A stretch of DNA of 64,000 bases from Salipiger marinus (GTDB lineage Bacteria > Pseudomonadota > Alphaproteobacteria > Rhodobacterales > Rhodobacteraceae): NCBI RefSeq assembly GCF_900100085.1, contig NZ_FNEJ01000003.1, positions 248,001-312,000 on the forward strand, given 5' to 3'. Positions 50,869-60,534 of this stretch are shown in pieces; the first letter of the stretch is position 1, and each line of letters begins with the position of its first letter. The translations under genes and the position numbers were made by a program. The notes under the pieces are model-generated. The model was not told where the DNA came from and did not search any database. It worked only from the letters and a program-made list of their open reading frames with translations.

Positions 50869-53048
50869 GCCGCCTCTTCCTTCTGTCCGGGGCCGGATCC
50901 GGCGGTGCGCAAGGGCAGCCCCGCCTCCAGCACCGTGCCGCGCCCCTGCGGGCCGGGGCCAAACCGGAACTCGCCCCCCGCCGCCTCCAGCCGGGCGCGC
51001 AGACCCGACAGCCCGTTGCCCGCGCCCTCGTCCTCGGGCAGCGCGCCGATGCCGTCATCCGCCACGCGCACCCAGAGCGCGCCGTCGCGCAGCCGCAGAT
51101 CCACCACCACCGCATCGGCCCGGGCGTGGCGCAGCGCGTTGTTCACCGTCTCGCGCAGCAGGGCGCGCAGCGCATGCGCCACCCGTTTCGAGGCCAGCGC
51201 GTCATAAACCGCCTCGTCGCAGCACCAGTCAAAGCGCAGGCCGCGCGCCGCCACGATCCCCGAAAGCTCGGCCCGCAGATCGCCCAGCAGCGCCTCCAGC
51301 GGCGCATCGGCCATGAAGGGATCGGTGACGATCTCGCGCAGTTCCGACAGGGTGCGGCGGATCAGGGCATCCTTGCGCGCGGTTTCCGGCGCATGCAGCG
51401 CCCCCATCAGCTGCACGCCGATATTGTCATGCATGTCGCGGGTGATGCGGGCGCGTTCCTGCGCAATGCCGCGTTCAAATGCGTCGCGCCGTTCGATGGA
51501 CTGCGCGGCCATGCCCAGCACGCTGCGCAGCGTCTCCAGATCGCGCGGCGAAAACAGCGCCCGCCCCTGCCGCGCCCAGACCAGCCGCAGCGGCGCCACG
51601 CCGGGCAGCGCGGGCAGGCACAGCGCGGTGCCGTCGCCATCGATGCGCGGCTCGGTCGGCATCTCGGCCAGCGGCTCCACCCGCATGGGATCGAACATCC
51701 AGCGCATCAGCCCCTGCATCCGGGCGGTGCGCACCGGGCCGGGATCGCTGAGCGCAAGCTCCGTCACCCGCGCGAACAGCCCCGAGGGATCGGGCCGCGG
51801 CGGCCCGAACACGCGGGTCATCAGCCATTCGCGCAGCGGCAGATAGGTCAGCGTCACCACGAAGAACGACAGGCTCAGCGCCGCCACCCGTTCCACCGCC
51901 AGTGCGTAGATCAGCAGCGCGTCCACCGCCAGCAGCAGCACCGCCGCCAGCACGTAATAAAGGATGCGGACGGACCAGTCCTGCACCTCGAACAGGCGGT
52001 AGCGCAGCACCGAAAAGCCCATGCCCAGATAGATCAGCAGAAAGAACAGGAAGGCATGGGCCTGCGGCATGGGCAGCGGCTGGCGCAGCAGCACCGGCAG
52101 GCAGAAGGCCAGCAGAAAGGCCCCGGAACTGACCGCAAAGCCCAGCGAGAACCAGCGCAGCGCGGCCCGGGCCAATGGATCGCGCCAGCTTGCGCGGTAT
52201 TGCAGCACGATGATGCCGGTCAGCAGCAGGATGGTCAGCGCGATGGGCAGCGGCGCCATCAGCAGCGGGTCGCGGATCAGCCCCAGCGCCACCAGCACGC
52301 CCCAGCTCAGGATCAGCGCCGCCAGCAGCGGCCCCAGCCCGCGCGGACCCAGACGGCGCGGATAGATCAGGAACAGCCAGACCGCCGCCGCCCCGAACAG
52401 CAGCGCGCCATAGCCGTTGAGCCGCGAGGCGGCGGTGAACACCGTCTCGGGCAGGGCCAGTTCGCGGCTGGAATAAAGCGCCGCCGCATGGGCCGATACC
52501 ATCATGCCCAGCCCCGACAGTGCCACCAGCCGTGCCGCAGGTTCACGGCGTTTCAGCCCAAGGATCAGCCCGCCGAACAGCATGGCGACCAGCCCCACGC
52601 CCAGCTGAGTCCACAGCGTCAGCGGCAGATCCCCCAGCGGGCGGCGCGGCGCGGGATCGAGGCGCAGCCGCTGCGGCTGCGTCGCACCCGGCTGCAGGTA
52701 GTCCAGCAGCAGCGGACCCATGGCCAGATCCCGCGCCGTCTGGGCATGGGAAAACACGCGGTCCATGGTGGCGCGGTCGGGCAGCGTGTCGGGTTCTTCG
52801 ACCGTGTCGAAATCGTCCAGAACCAGCGCTGCCCCGCCTTCGGGGCTGCGCAGGGACAGCAGCGTGCTGCCGGGCGGCAGGGCTGCGGCGGGGCCTTCCA
52901 CGGCGGTGACGATCCGCCCGCCCTGCCGGATGTCGATCCCCAGCCAAGGCTGGTCCAGCAGGGCCATGACCACAAGCGCGGCTGACCCGAAGGCCAGCGT
53001 CAGAGCGATCAGCAAAACTGCCAGAGGCGCGCGAACAAGTGCAAACAT
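50865..53048 (-). CDS. NarX/DesK-type membrane histidine kinase with N-terminal PDZ-like region
   Basis: A 727-residue kinase. After a first membrane helix (residues about 8-30) comes a periplasmic stretch with GIDIRQGGRIVTAVEGPAAA and STLLSLRSPEGG, which reads like a PDZ-type domain. About eight membrane helices follow (residues 145-420), then a linker and the HisKA_3 domain with His in ITRDMHDNIGVQLMG (near residue 540). The HATPase_c N-box is ETVNNALRHARAD and the G1 box DDGIG. Phosphate should pass to the adjacent NarL-type regulator. The signal is unknown. Confidence 0.88.
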   Translation of the reverse strand: MFALVRAPLAVLLIALTLAFGSAALVVMALLDQPWLGIDIRQGGRIVTAVEGPAAALPPGSTLLSLRSPEGGAALVLDDFDTVEEPDTLPDRATMDRVFSHAQTARDLAMGPLLLDYLQPGATQPQRLRLDPAPRRPLGDLPLTLWTQLGVGLVAMLFGGLILGLKRREPAARLVALSGLGMMVSAHAAALYSSRELALPETVFTAASRLNGYGALLFGAAAVWLFLIYPRRLGPRGLGPLLAALILSWGVLVALGLIRDPLLMAPLPIALTILLLTGIIVLQYRASWRDPLARAALRWFSLGFAVSSGAFLLAFCLPVLLRQPLPMPQAHAFLFFLLIYLGMGFSVLRYRLFEVQDWSVRILYYVLAAVLLLAVDALLIYALAVERVAALSLSFFVVTLTYLPLREWLMTRVFGPPRPDPSGLFARVTELALSDPGPVRTARMQGLMRWMFDPMRVEPLAEMPTEPRIDGDGTALCLPALPGVAPLRLVWARQGRALFSPRDLETLRSVLGMAAQSIERRDAFERGIAQERARITRDMHDNIGVQLMGALHAPETARKDALIRRTLSELREIVTDPFMADAPLEALLGDLRAELSGIVAARGLRFDWCCDEAVYDALASKRVAHALRALLRETVNNALRHARADAVVVDLRLRDGALWVRVADDGIGALPEDEGAGNGLSGLRARLEAAGGEFRFGPGPQGRGTVLEAGLPLRTAGSGPGQKEEAA

Positions 53049-53222
53049 GGGGCCGGACTACTTAAAATCCGCCCGATTAAAACGCATCCCTGCAACAAAT
53101 CCAGCATTTTTACCGCGTTACGACGCTTTCCCTGCATTCTTGCACACAAGACACAGGGAAGCGCGCGGCCCGGTCAGGCCGAAGCAAGCTGCGGCAGGCT
53201 CCGGAGGTCCGGAGCCGCAGGC

Positions 53223-53744
53223 TTAACGTGTGGGAATGCTGACCCGGAACTGCACCGTCTCGATGCCGGGGTTCTCGTCATAGATCCCGGCATTGGACCG
53301 GTGGTCATAGCTGAGACCAAACCGCCAGCCACGGTTGTTCTCGTAGCCGACTTCCAGACCGGAGCGGAACGCCACAGGCCCGCCCAGATCGAAACCGCCG
53401 TTTTCGGCGTAAAGGCCGGGCATCAGGTGAAACTGCGCATAGACCGGGCTGTTGCCCAGCGGCAGGTCATAGGTGGCGCCGTAGCCGATCCAGCCTTCGC
53501 CCTCTTCGCCGACCGACACGCCGATGGCCTGCCCGAACGGGCCGAAGGTGCGGCCAAAATCATAGCGCATATAAAGCTCTGCCGCTTCGTCCGCCCGGCG
53601 CTCCACCACGCTGCCCACCGAAAAGGCCAGCCGCGGCGAGGTTTCCGCCGCGCCAAGGCAGCCATTCGCCGTGCCGCAATGGTTCATGCCCATATCGGTC
53701 AGCCCGGCGATCAGCATGAGCACTGCAAAGGTTCCGTCCGCCAT
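53223..53744 (-). CDS. PagL-like lipid A 3-O-deacylase / acyloxyacyl hydrolase family outer-membrane protein
   Basis: A 173-residue beta-barrel-type protein with alternating aromatic/polar strands. The C-terminal signature DHRSNAGIYDENPGIE matches the PagL catalytic arrangement (His-x-Ser-Asn followed by Glu). PagL removes the 3-O acyl chain of lipid A in the outer membrane. The N-terminus (ADGTFAVLMLIAGLTDMG) is a weak signal peptide. A start further in is possible. It is followed by an unusually AT-poor gap to the kinase. Confidence 0.72.
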   Translation of the reverse strand: MADGTFAVLMLIAGLTDMGMNHCGTANGCLGAAETSPRLAFSVGSVVERRADEAAELYMRYDFGRTFGPFGQAIGVSVGEEGEGWIGYGATYDLPLGNSPVYAQFHLMPGLYAENGGFDLGGPVAFRSGLEVGYENNRGWRFGLSYDHRSNAGIYDENPGIETVQFRVSIPTR

Positions 53745-53842
53745 CCTGGCCTCCTGTCCCGACCGGTTCTGACCGGCATCATTCTGTCCTGCCTCTGCAT
53801 GGCGCAGAACGCCCGCGAAGTCCAGATACCGCCTCCCCCGGC

Positions 53843-54751
53843 CTAGCGATAGCCGCCGCTATAGACGGGCTCGGAGGTGATAGGATCGGGATCGACCGAG
53901 ACAAAGCCGCCGCCGCCATCTGCGGTGGACTCGTCGCCCGCGTCCGGCTCCGTGGTGGAGGGGCCTTCGGGCTCGGGCTCCGGTTCAGGCTCCGGCTCCG
54001 GTTCGGGCTGCGGCGAGGGATAGTCCGACGACTCGGGTTCGGGATCGTCGCCGCTGTCGAGATGCGGAAACAGCGCGGCATAGCGGCGCAGCAGCCCACG
54101 CTCCAGCCGTTCCAGATAGGGAATGAGATCCGACATGGGCGGATCCTCGCGTTCGATATAGTCCTTGGCCTGACGCATCGCCGCCTGACGCGCGGGCACC
54201 GGCACCGGTTCCAGATCATAGACGACGCGCCAGCGCGGCCCGCCCAGCCAGACGGCGGCGAACATCACCTTGGCGCGGCTGGGGGGCGTGCCACCCGCCA
54301 CCAGCGCATCAAAGAACATGCGGTGCACGTCGCGCCATTCGGCGCTGTGGTAATTCGGCCCCGCCTCGTTGCCGACACCGCAATAGGCATCATGCACGGC
54401 GCCCGCGTTGACATATTCCGGCGCGGTGGGCGATCCGACGATGGCGACAAAGATCGGCGGGATCGAGGCCCCGTCGGTCAGCGTGCCCGCAGGCGCCACC
54501 CAGTCGCGCTGCTGCGCATCGGTAAAGTTCAGCGGACGCGCCAGCGGAAAGAACCTGTAGGGGCGGCGCGGCAGATCCACCGGCTCGTTGCGCACCACCA
54601 CCGGCGGGTTCTCATAGACGCAGTCGGCGGGCCGGACGCTGCAGTTGATGTCATAAAGCGCGTTGACGCGGTCCACATCGCGCTGGGTCGGGGCCGCACA
54701 GGCCGCGATCAGCGGAACACAGAGCGCGGACGCCAGAAATCGCTTGGTCAT
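53843..54751 (-). CDS. DUF1353 lipoprotein with a Pro-Glu repeat tail
   Basis: A 302-residue lipoprotein precursor (lipobox LIAAC near residue 18). The middle part has WVAPAGTLTDGASIPPIFVA and AVHDAYC, the signature of DUF1353, a family found in phages and bacterial envelopes. After residue 230 comes a low-complexity PEPEPEPEP stretch, then Asp/Gly-rich sequence ending YSGGYR. The tail could span periplasm or cell wall. Neighbouring genes show no phage character. Confidence 0.75.
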   Translation of the reverse strand: MTKRFLASALCVPLIAACAAPTQRDVDRVNALYDINCSVRPADCVYENPPVVVRNEPVDLPRRPYRFFPLARPLNFTDAQQRDWVAPAGTLTDGASIPPIFVAIVGSPTAPEYVNAGAVHDAYCGVGNEAGPNYHSAEWRDVHRMFFDALVAGGTPPSRAKVMFAAVWLGGPRWRVVYDLEPVPVPARQAAMRQAKDYIEREDPPMSDLIPYLERLERGLLRRYAALFPHLDSGDDPEPESSDYPSPQPEPEPEPEPEPEPEGPSTTEPDAGDESTADGGGGFVSVDPDPITSEPVYSGGYR

Positions 54752-54905
54752 CGAGCCGTCCTGAAAAAATGATCTCGTTATGCCGCCAGACTATGCCCAT
54801 GCGCCCGCGCCAGTTCAAGCCTGCGCAGGCGTGGTTTGACCGGGATCAAGGTGCGCTGCCGCGTCGCGTGCTCTGCTGGCCCCGGACCACACCAAGGAGG
54901 GTGTC

Positions 54906-55091
54906 ATGCTGAGACTGGCCGCGATCCTGTTTTCCATCATCGCCACGACGCTGGCGGGCACGGCGGTGATCGCCGCGCTCAGCGCCGGATATGACACGCT
55001 GGTCCCGATCCTGATCGCGGCGGCGGCGGGGCTGCTGGCCGCCTTCCCGGTCACATGGCTGGTGGCGCGGGCGATCTACGCCGAAAGCTGA
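54906..55091 (+). CDS. Small two-helix membrane protein
   Basis: A 61-residue protein made of two hydrophobic segments (LAAILFSIIATTLAGTAVIA and ILIAAAAGLLAAFPVTWLVA) with a short loop. Homologues in Rhodobacteraceae are, as I recall, labelled CTP synthetase by mistake; nothing here supports that. CAAGGAGG lies just upstream of the ATG, so it is very probably translated. Its last 16 bp overlap the convergent phosphatase gene. Confidence 0.7.
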   Translation: MLRLAAILFSIIATTLAGTAVIAALSAGYDTLVPILIAAAAGLLAAFPVTWLVARAIYAES

Positions 55092-55534
55092 TCCAGCAGC
55101 CCGCGCGCCGCCGTCTCGATCAGGTCAAGCGCCCCGTCGAAATCGCGGGTGAAATAGGGATCAGGCACGTCCGCCCCGCCCGCCGTCCCGGGGGCCGCCT
55201 CGGTGAAGAGCCGCAGCGCGGCGGTGGCGTCTCCGGGGCGCAGCGCCCGCAGATCGGCCAGATTGGCACGGTCCATGGCAAGGATCAGATCGAAGCGGCG
55301 GAAATCCTCTGCCGTGACCTGCCGCGCCCGCAGCGCCGACAGGTCATAGCCCCGCGCCCACGCCGCGCGCTGCATCGGCCCATAGGGCGGCTCTCCGGCA
55401 TGCCAGTCGCCGGTGCCCGCGCTGTCAAGCTGCAGATCCAGCCCGCGCTCCGCCGCCAGCGCCCGCACCACCGCCTCCGCCGAGGGCGAGCGGCAGATAT
55501 TGCCCAGACAGACGAAGAGGATACGATGGGTCAT
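55076..55534 (-). CDS. Low-molecular-weight protein-tyrosine phosphatase
   Basis: A 152-residue LMW-PTP. The catalytic P-loop is CLGNICRSPSAEAV (nucleophile Cys9, Arg15), and the general-acid Asp lies in VPDPYFTRDFDGA near residue 125. It dephosphorylates protein tyrosines in the cytoplasm. No tyrosine kinase or capsule genes are nearby. It overlaps the convergent small membrane gene by 16 bp. The TAG stop is within the other gene's coding end. Confidence 0.93.
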   Translation of the reverse strand: MTHRILFVCLGNICRSPSAEAVVRALAAERGLDLQLDSAGTGDWHAGEPPYGPMQRAAWARGYDLSALRARQVTAEDFRRFDLILAMDRANLADLRALRPGDATAALRLFTEAAPGTAGGADVPDPYFTRDFDGALDLIETAARGLLDQLSA

Positions 55535-55585
55535 GACAGGTCTTCCTTTGCGGGGGGTTAACGGCACTTGCGACAGGGGGCAAAC

Positions 55586-56290
55586 ATGGCAGCACCAGAC
55601 AGGATCGTGATCCTGACCGGCGCCGGGCTTTCGGCGGAAAGCGGGCTGGGCACCTTCCGCGACAAGGGCGGGATCTGGGCGCAGCACCGGATCGAGGATG
55701 TGGCGACCCCCGAGGCCTTTGCCCGCGATCCGGCGCGGGTCCATGACTTCTACAGCCAGCGCCGCCGTCAGGCCGCCGCCGCCACCCCCAATCCCGCGCA
55801 TCTGGCGCTGGCCCGGCTGCAGCGCGCGCATCCCGGATCGGTGGCGATCGTGACACAGAATGTCGACGGCCTGCACGAGGCGGCGGGATCCGCCGCCCTG
55901 CACATGCATGGCAGGCTGGCCGACGCGCTTTGCCCGCGCTGCGGCCACCGCTGGCCCGCCCCGCCGGAGATGACGCCGCAGACCCCCTGCCCCGCCTGCA
56001 CCGCAGCCCCGGTGCGGCCCGACGTGGTCTGGTTCGGCGAGATTCCCCATCACATGGAAGAGATCGCCGCGCTGCTGGATGCCTGCACGCTCTTTGCCGC
56101 CATCGGCACCTCGGGGCAGGTCTATCCGGCCGCGGGATTCGTCAGCGCCGCGCAGGACAGCGGCGCCCATACGGTCGAGCTGAACCTGACCGACAGCGAG
56201 ATCTCGGCGGCCTTTGCCGAACACCGCCGTGGCCCCGCCAGCCGCAGCGTGCCGGACTGGGTGGAGGATCTGCTGCAAAAGGCGCGCTGA
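55586..56290 (+). CDS. cobB: Sir2-family NAD-dependent protein deacylase
   Basis: A 234-residue class III sirtuin. The NAD-binding motifs are LTGAGLSAESGLGTFRDKGG and TQNVDGLHEAAG, the catalytic His is in HMHGRLAD, and one zinc is bound by CPRC and CPAC. Tyr and Arg in the FYSQRRRQ segment are typical of CobB desuccinylase activity. The ATG at 55586 follows AGGGGG; a TTG six codons upstream is less likely. Confidence 0.93.
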   Translation: MAAPDRIVILTGAGLSAESGLGTFRDKGGIWAQHRIEDVATPEAFARDPARVHDFYSQRRRQAAAATPNPAHLALARLQRAHPGSVAIVTQNVDGLHEAAGSAALHMHGRLADALCPRCGHRWPAPPEMTPQTPCPACTAAPVRPDVVWFGEIPHHMEEIAALLDACTLFAAIGTSGQVYPAAGFVSAAQDSGAHTVELNLTDSEISAAFAEHRRGPASRSVPDWVEDLLQKAR

Positions 56291-56333
56291 CCCTGCCCCA
56301 CGCGGGCGCGGGAGCCGCCCCACAAAAGCAAAC

Positions 56334-56360
56334 AACCCCGAAGCCCGAGACTTCGAGGTT
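56334..56360 (-). terminator. Rho-independent terminator of rpmB
   Basis: On the minus strand AACCTCGAAG and CTTCGGGGTT pair around a TCTCGGG loop, followed by GTTTGCTTTT. It is 23 bp beyond the rpmB stop and 44 bp from the cobB stop. Confidence 0.8.
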
Positions 56361-56382
56361 GCGCATCGTCCCGAGAGCGGGA

Positions 56383-56673
56383 TCAGGCCTTGTCGGCCTG
56401 CGCCTTCTGGATTTCTTTCTTGATCTTCTGCGCGTTCACGCTCAGCTCGATGTCCTTTGCCTTGGCAAGGAACTTGTCGAGACCACCGCGGTGGTCGACC
56501 GAGCGCAGCGCCGAGGCGGAGATGCGCAGCTTCACGCCACGGCCCAGCGTTTCGGACTGCAGCGTCACGTCGTTGAGGTTCGGCAGAAAACGGCGCCGGG
56601 TCTTGTTGTTGGCGTGGCTCACGTTATTGCCCGTCATCGGGCCTTTGCCGGTCAGTTCGCATACGCGCGACAT
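56383..56673 (-). CDS. rpmB: 50S ribosomal protein L28
   Basis: A 96-residue basic protein in the L28 family. The N-terminus [20 protein letters not shown] and the segment [15 protein letters not shown] are diagnostic. The alphaproteobacterial form carries the longer Lys-rich C-terminal helix seen here ([20 protein letters not shown]). The start at 56673 is the standard one; an upstream ATG three codons earlier would add an atypical extension. Transcription is closed by the hairpin at 56334-56360. Confidence 0.97.
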   Translation of the reverse strand: MSRVCELTGKGPMTGNNVSHANNKTRRRFLPNLNDVTLQSETLGRGVKLRISASALRSVDHRGGLDKFLAKAKDIELSVNAQKIKKEIQKAQADKA

Positions 56674-56809
56674 AGGGTCCATTCCTTCGTGTCTCGGGGC
56701 GAAAGCGGGCCTTCCGCCAAAATGAAAGGGCGCCGCCTGAACAGCGCCCGGAATCTGGTCGCGCTTCTCTAGACCTCGCGCCCCCGCCCGTCAAGGGCCT
56801 GCGCCGCGC

Positions 56810-57787
56810 TCATTCCCCTAGATGACGGCGCAGCAGATCTTCCGCCGCCAGCGCGGGGCTCAGGTCCCCCGCCTCGACCCGCGCCGCCAGATCCACCAGC
56901 GCCGATTTCACCGGCTCGCGGCGCAGCCGCGCCAGCAGCCCCTCGCGCAGCTCCGCCTCGAACCAGTGCCGCGCCTGCGCCGCGCGGCGCGCGGCAAAAT
57001 GCCCCTCGGCGCGGCGCCAGTCGGTCAGCGCCTGCATCTCGGCCCATGCGGTCTGCAGCCCGGCCTGTTCCAGCGCCGACACGGTCATCGCCTTGGGAAA
57101 CCCCTGCGGATCCTGCGCGCGCCGCCGCAGCAGCCGCAGCGCCCCCGCGTAATCGGCGCAGGTGCGGGTCGCGGCGGGCTTCAGATCGCCATCGGCCTTG
57201 TTCACCAGAATAAGGTCGGCGCTTTCCATGATGCCGCGCTTGACCCCCTGCAGCTCGTCCCCGCCCGCAGGCGCCAGCAGCAGGATGAACAGATCCGACA
57301 TCTCCGCCACCATGGTCTCGGACTGGCCCACCCCCACCGTCTCGATCAGGATCACGTCAAAGCCCGCCGCCTCGCACAGATCCGCCGCCTCGCGGGTGCG
57401 GCGCGCCACGCCCCCCAGCTGCGACTGCGCGGGCGAGGGCCGGATGAAGGCATGAGGGTCGCGGCTCAGCCGCTCCATCCGGGTCTTGTCGCCCAGAATG
57501 GAGCCGCCCGACCGCGCCGAGGAGGGATCCACCGCCAGCACCGCCACCCGCAGCCCCTGCCCGGTCAGCATCAGGCCGAAAGCTTCGATGAAGGTCGACT
57601 TGCCCACGCCCGGCGTGCCCGACAGCCCGATCCGCAGGGCCGTGCGGTCATGACCGCGCAGCGCCTCCAGCAGCGCCATGGCTTGCCGCCGGTGATCCGC
57701 GCGCCCGCTTTCAACCAGCGTGATCGCCCGCGACAGCGCCCGCCGCTCCCCGGCCAGAATGCGTGCTGCAAGATCATCCATGTCCAT
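56810..57787 (-). CDS. meaB: MeaB/ArgK-family methylmalonyl-CoA mutase-associated GTPase
   Basis: A 325-residue G3E GTPase. The P-loop is [10 protein letters not shown] (about residues 55-64), Walker B/G3 region is [15 protein letters not shown]4 is [24 protein letters not shown] is the family fingerprint. MeaB protects and reloads adenosylcobalamin-dependent methylmalonyl-CoA mutase. No mutase gene is in the window. The start at 57787 is chosen because GGAGG lies 5 bp upstream; a start two codons later is possible. Confidence 0.94.
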   Translation of the reverse strand: MDMDDLAARILAGERRALSRAITLVESGRADHRRQAMALLEALRGHDRTALRIGLSGTPGVGKSTFIEAFGLMLTGQGLRVAVLAVDPSSARSGGSILGDKTRMERLSRDPHAFIRPSPAQSQLGGVARRTREAADLCEAAGFDVILIETVGVGQSETMVAEMSDLFILLLAPAGGDELQGVKRGIMESADLILVNKADGDLKPAATRTCADYAGALRLLRRRAQDPQGFPKAMTVSALEQAGLQTAWAEMQALTDWRRAEGHFAARRAAQARHWFEAELREGLLARLRREPVKSALVDLAARVEAGDLSPALAAEDLLRRHLGE

Positions 57788-57842
57788 GCCGCCCTCCGTT
57801 TCCTCCGGTTCTGTCGCCCCGATCCACACTTGTCCACTCCGC

Positions 57843-57905
57843 CGCTTCTTCTGACCAAAAATATCCCGGGGGTGAGGCCGCAGGCCGAGGGGGCAGAGCC
57901 CCCTC
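57843..57905 (-). repeat. Dispersed hairpin repeat, copy 4 (tail type A)
   Basis: On the minus strand: GGGGGC-TCT-GCCCCC, then CGGCC-TGC-GGCCT, then ACCCCCGGGATATTTTTGG and TCAGAAGAAGC. It is head-to-head with copy 5, separated by 29 bp. Confidence 0.88.
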
Positions 57906-57934
57906 CCTGCCCTGCCCCCATGACCCGCGCAAGG

Positions 57935-58084
57935 GGGGGCGCTGCCCCCGTCCGCCACGGGCGGACAGACCGGAAAGCGGGGGCGCTGCCCCCGTCCGCC
58001 AAAGGCGGACAGACCGGAAAACGGGGGCGCTGCCCCCGTCCGCCAGAGGCGGACTCCCCCGGGATATTTGGGGTCAGAAGAAGC
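57935..58084 (+). repeat. Dispersed hairpin repeat, copy 5, triplicated with 44-bp period
   Basis: GGGGGCGCTGCCCCC starts at 57935, 57979 and 58023, an exact 44-bp period. Each is followed by the second hairpin GTCCGCC-(4 nt)-GGCGGAC; the first two copies are then joined by AGACCGGAAA. Only the third copy carries the tail CCCCCGGGATATTTG and GGTCAGAAGAAG, which ends 9 bp from the hrpB stop. With copy 4 it occupies nearly the whole 305-bp gap; I see no gene in it. Confidence 0.93.
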
Positions 58085-58092
58085 CCGGACCT

Positions 58093-60534
58093 TCAGCTTC
58101 CCCGCGGCTTCGCGCGCAGGGTGGGGTCGGCCTGCCGCGGATCCTCGGGCCAGGGATGGCGGGGATATTGCGATTTCATGTCCTTGCGCACATCGGCATA
58201 GGATCCCTCCCAGAAGCCGGGCAGATCCATGGTGGTCTGCACCGGGCGCTGCGCGGGCGACAGCAGCGTGACCCGCAGCGGCGTGCGGCCCACCATGGGA
58301 TGGCTGGTCTGGCCGAACATTTCCTGCAGCCGCAGCGCAATCTCTGGGTGGTCGCCGGAATAGTCGATGGGAATCTGCCGCCCCAGAGGCGTGGTGAAGC
58401 TGCCGGGCACGGCGGCGTCCAGCGCCTGCATCTGGCCCCAGTCGAGCCTGCCGCGCAGCGCGGGCAGCAGATCCATGCGTTTCCAGTCCTCGGCGCTGCG
58501 CACGCCGTCGAGCCAGGGCAGCAGCCATGTCTCGAGTTCCGCCATGAGTGCGGGCTCCGCCATGTCGGGCAGATCGAGCCCCGCCTGCCGCCCGATCTCG
58601 ACCCGGGCGCAGAACCGCCGCGCCGCCGGGGACAGCGCCAGCCCCAGATCGCGCACGCCGTCCAGCATGGCGCGCGACAGCGCCTCGGCGGGGGCGTCTT
58701 TCCAGATCAGGTCATCCAGCGCGATCTCTCCGAACCGTTCCTGACGGCGCGCGACGACGCGGCGGTCGCGGCGCGACCAGTGGCAGCTGTCCACCCAGCG
58801 CAGCTGTTCGGCAAACAGCGCGCGCAGGTCGGATTCGGCGATGGGCAGCGCCTGACGGATCCGCGCCTCGCGCGGGTTGCCATCGGTGTCGGTGACCACG
58901 ATCAGGCGCTGGCCCGCCAGCGGATCGGCGGCGTCCAGCACCGCGCCCTTGCCGCCCGAAAGCTGAAAGCGCGGCGCCTCGCCGCGGCGGCGCAGGCCGA
59001 TGCGGTCGGGATAGGCCAGCGCCGCCTGCTGCGCCGGGCTCAGCTGGGCCTTGGGGCCGGAGGTGGCGCGGGCAAGCCGCGCGGCTTCTGTGCGGATCCG
59101 CTCCAGCGCCGGGCGGTTCAGGCCATAGGGGCGGGTTTCGGTGAAGCGGCGGGCATCGCGCAGCGCCTCGAGCCGCAGCGCCAGATCCGATGGCGCGCCA
59201 AGGATCGGGTCACGGTCCGACAGCAGCGCCGCCAGCGGCGCGGCCCCCGGCCCCGACAGCGTCAGCATATGGGCAAGCCGCGGATGCAGCGGCAGCCGCG
59301 CCAGCGCGCGGCCATGCGGGGTGATCCGCCCCTCGCCGCCAAGCGCCCCCAGCATCCCCAGCAGCGCCTGCGCTTCGGCATAGGCCATGGCGGGCGGCTG
59401 GGTCAGGAAAGGCAGATCCCCCGGCTGCGCCCCCCAGAGCGCCAGATCCAGCGCCAGCCCCGCCAGATCCGCCGCCTCGATCTCGGCGGGGGGAAAGGCG
59501 GCAAGCCCGCCCTCCTCGCCCTTGGTCCAGAGCCGGTAGGCCACGCCCGGCGCCACCCGCCCTGCCCGGCCCGCGCGCTGTGCCGCCTCGGCCCGGGTCA
59601 CCCGTTCGGTGATCAGCCGCGCCATGCCGGAGCCCGGATCAAACCGGGCGCGCCGGGCGCGGCCGCCATCGACCACCACCCGCACGTCTTCGATGGTCAG
59701 CGAGGTTTCGGCGATGGCGGTGGCGAGCACCAGCTTGCGCCCCTGCGCTTCGGGACGGATCGCGGCCTGCTGCGCGTCAAAGGGCAGCGCGCCATAAAGC
59801 GGGCGGATCTGCACATCCCCCGGCAGACGGCTGCGCAGCAGCGCCTCGGTGCGGCGGATCTCGCCCTCTCCGGGCAGGAAGGCCAGCAGGCCGCCCTTGG
59901 TCTCGGCCACGGCCTGCGTGATGAGCCCGGCCATGGCTTCGGGCAGGCGGCGGTCCTTGGGCACGGGACGGTCGAGCCAGCGCGGCTCCACCGGGAAGGC
60001 CCGGCCTTCGGAGGTGAGGATCGGCGCCTGCATCAGCTCAGCCACGGGGGCGGCATCCAGCGTGGCCGACATGGCGAGCAGGATCAGATCCTCGCGCAGC
60101 GCGCCCGCGATTTCGAGACAGAGCGCAAGCCCCAGATCGGCATTGAGCGAGCGTTCGTGAAATTCGTCGAAGATCACCGCCCCCACCCCGGGCAGGTCGG
60201 GATCGGACTGGATCATCCGGGTCAGGATGCCTTCGGTCACCACCTCGATGCGGGTGGATTTGCCGATCTGCGACTCGCCCCGGATGCGGTAGCCGACGGT
60301 CTGGCCCGGCATCTCGCCCAGTGTCTGGGCCATGCGGGTGGCGGCGGCGCGCACGGCAAGGCGGCGCGGTTCCAGCATCACGATGCGCCCCGGGGTCAGC
60401 CCGGCCTCGAGCATGGCCAGCGGCACGCGGGTGGTCTTGCCCGCGCCGGGCGGGGCCTGCAGCACGGCGCGGCCCCGCTGGCGCAGGGTGTCCAGAAGGG
60501 CGGGCAGGACGGTGTCGATGGGCAGCTGATCCAT
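58093..60534 (-). CDS. hrpB: ATP-dependent RNA helicase HrpB
   Basis: An 813-residue DExH-box helicase of the HrpB family. Motif I is [12 protein letters not shown] (residues about 27-38), motif II is DEFHERS, motif III SATLD, and motif [11 protein letters not shown]. The long C-terminal HrpB-specific part (from about residue 450) includes [20 protein letters not shown] and ends with [16 protein letters not shown]. Length is normal for HrpB. Its cellular substrate is not established. The start at 60534 gives the family N-terminus but lacks a strong ribosome site. Confidence 0.96.
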   Translation of the reverse strand: MDQLPIDTVLPALLDTLRQRGRAVLQAPPGAGKTTRVPLAMLEAGLTPGRIVMLEPRRLAVRAAATRMAQTLGEMPGQTVGYRIRGESQIGKSTRIEVVTEGILTRMIQSDPDLPGVGAVIFDEFHERSLNADLGLALCLEIAGALREDLILLAMSATLDAAPVAELMQAPILTSEGRAFPVEPRWLDRPVPKDRRLPEAMAGLITQAVAETKGGLLAFLPGEGEIRRTEALLRSRLPGDVQIRPLYGALPFDAQQAAIRPEAQGRKLVLATAIAETSLTIEDVRVVVDGGRARRARFDPGSGMARLITERVTRAEAAQRAGRAGRVAPGVAYRLWTKGEEGGLAAFPPAEIEAADLAGLALDLALWGAQPGDLPFLTQPPAMAYAEAQALLGMLGALGGEGRITPHGRALARLPLHPRLAHMLTLSGPGAAPLAALLSDRDPILGAPSDLALRLEALRDARRFTETRPYGLNRPALERIRTEAARLARATSGPKAQLSPAQQAALAYPDRIGLRRRGEAPRFQLSGGKGAVLDAADPLAGQRLIVVTDTDGNPREARIRQALPIAESDLRALFAEQLRWVDSCHWSRRDRRVVARRQERFGEIALDDLIWKDAPAEALSRAMLDGVRDLGLALSPAARRFCARVEIGRQAGLDLPDMAEPALMAELETWLLPWLDGVRSAEDWKRMDLLPALRGRLDWGQMQALDAAVPGSFTTPLGRQIPIDYSGDHPEIALRLQEMFGQTSHPMVGRTPLRVTLLSPAQRPVQTTMDLPGFWEGSYADVRKDMKSQYPRHPWPEDPRQADPTLRAKPRGS

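Noticed and set aside
53843-54751. Prophage remnant suggested by DUF1353
   Set aside because: No integrase, capsid, tail or lysis genes or attachment-like repeats nearby; base composition matches the surroundings.
57763-58180. Coding potential through the repeat block, reading as Arg/Pro/Gly-rich protein
   Set aside because: The long frames arise because the 44-bp repeats avoid stops; the block is made of inverted repeats and lies between two well-defined genes.
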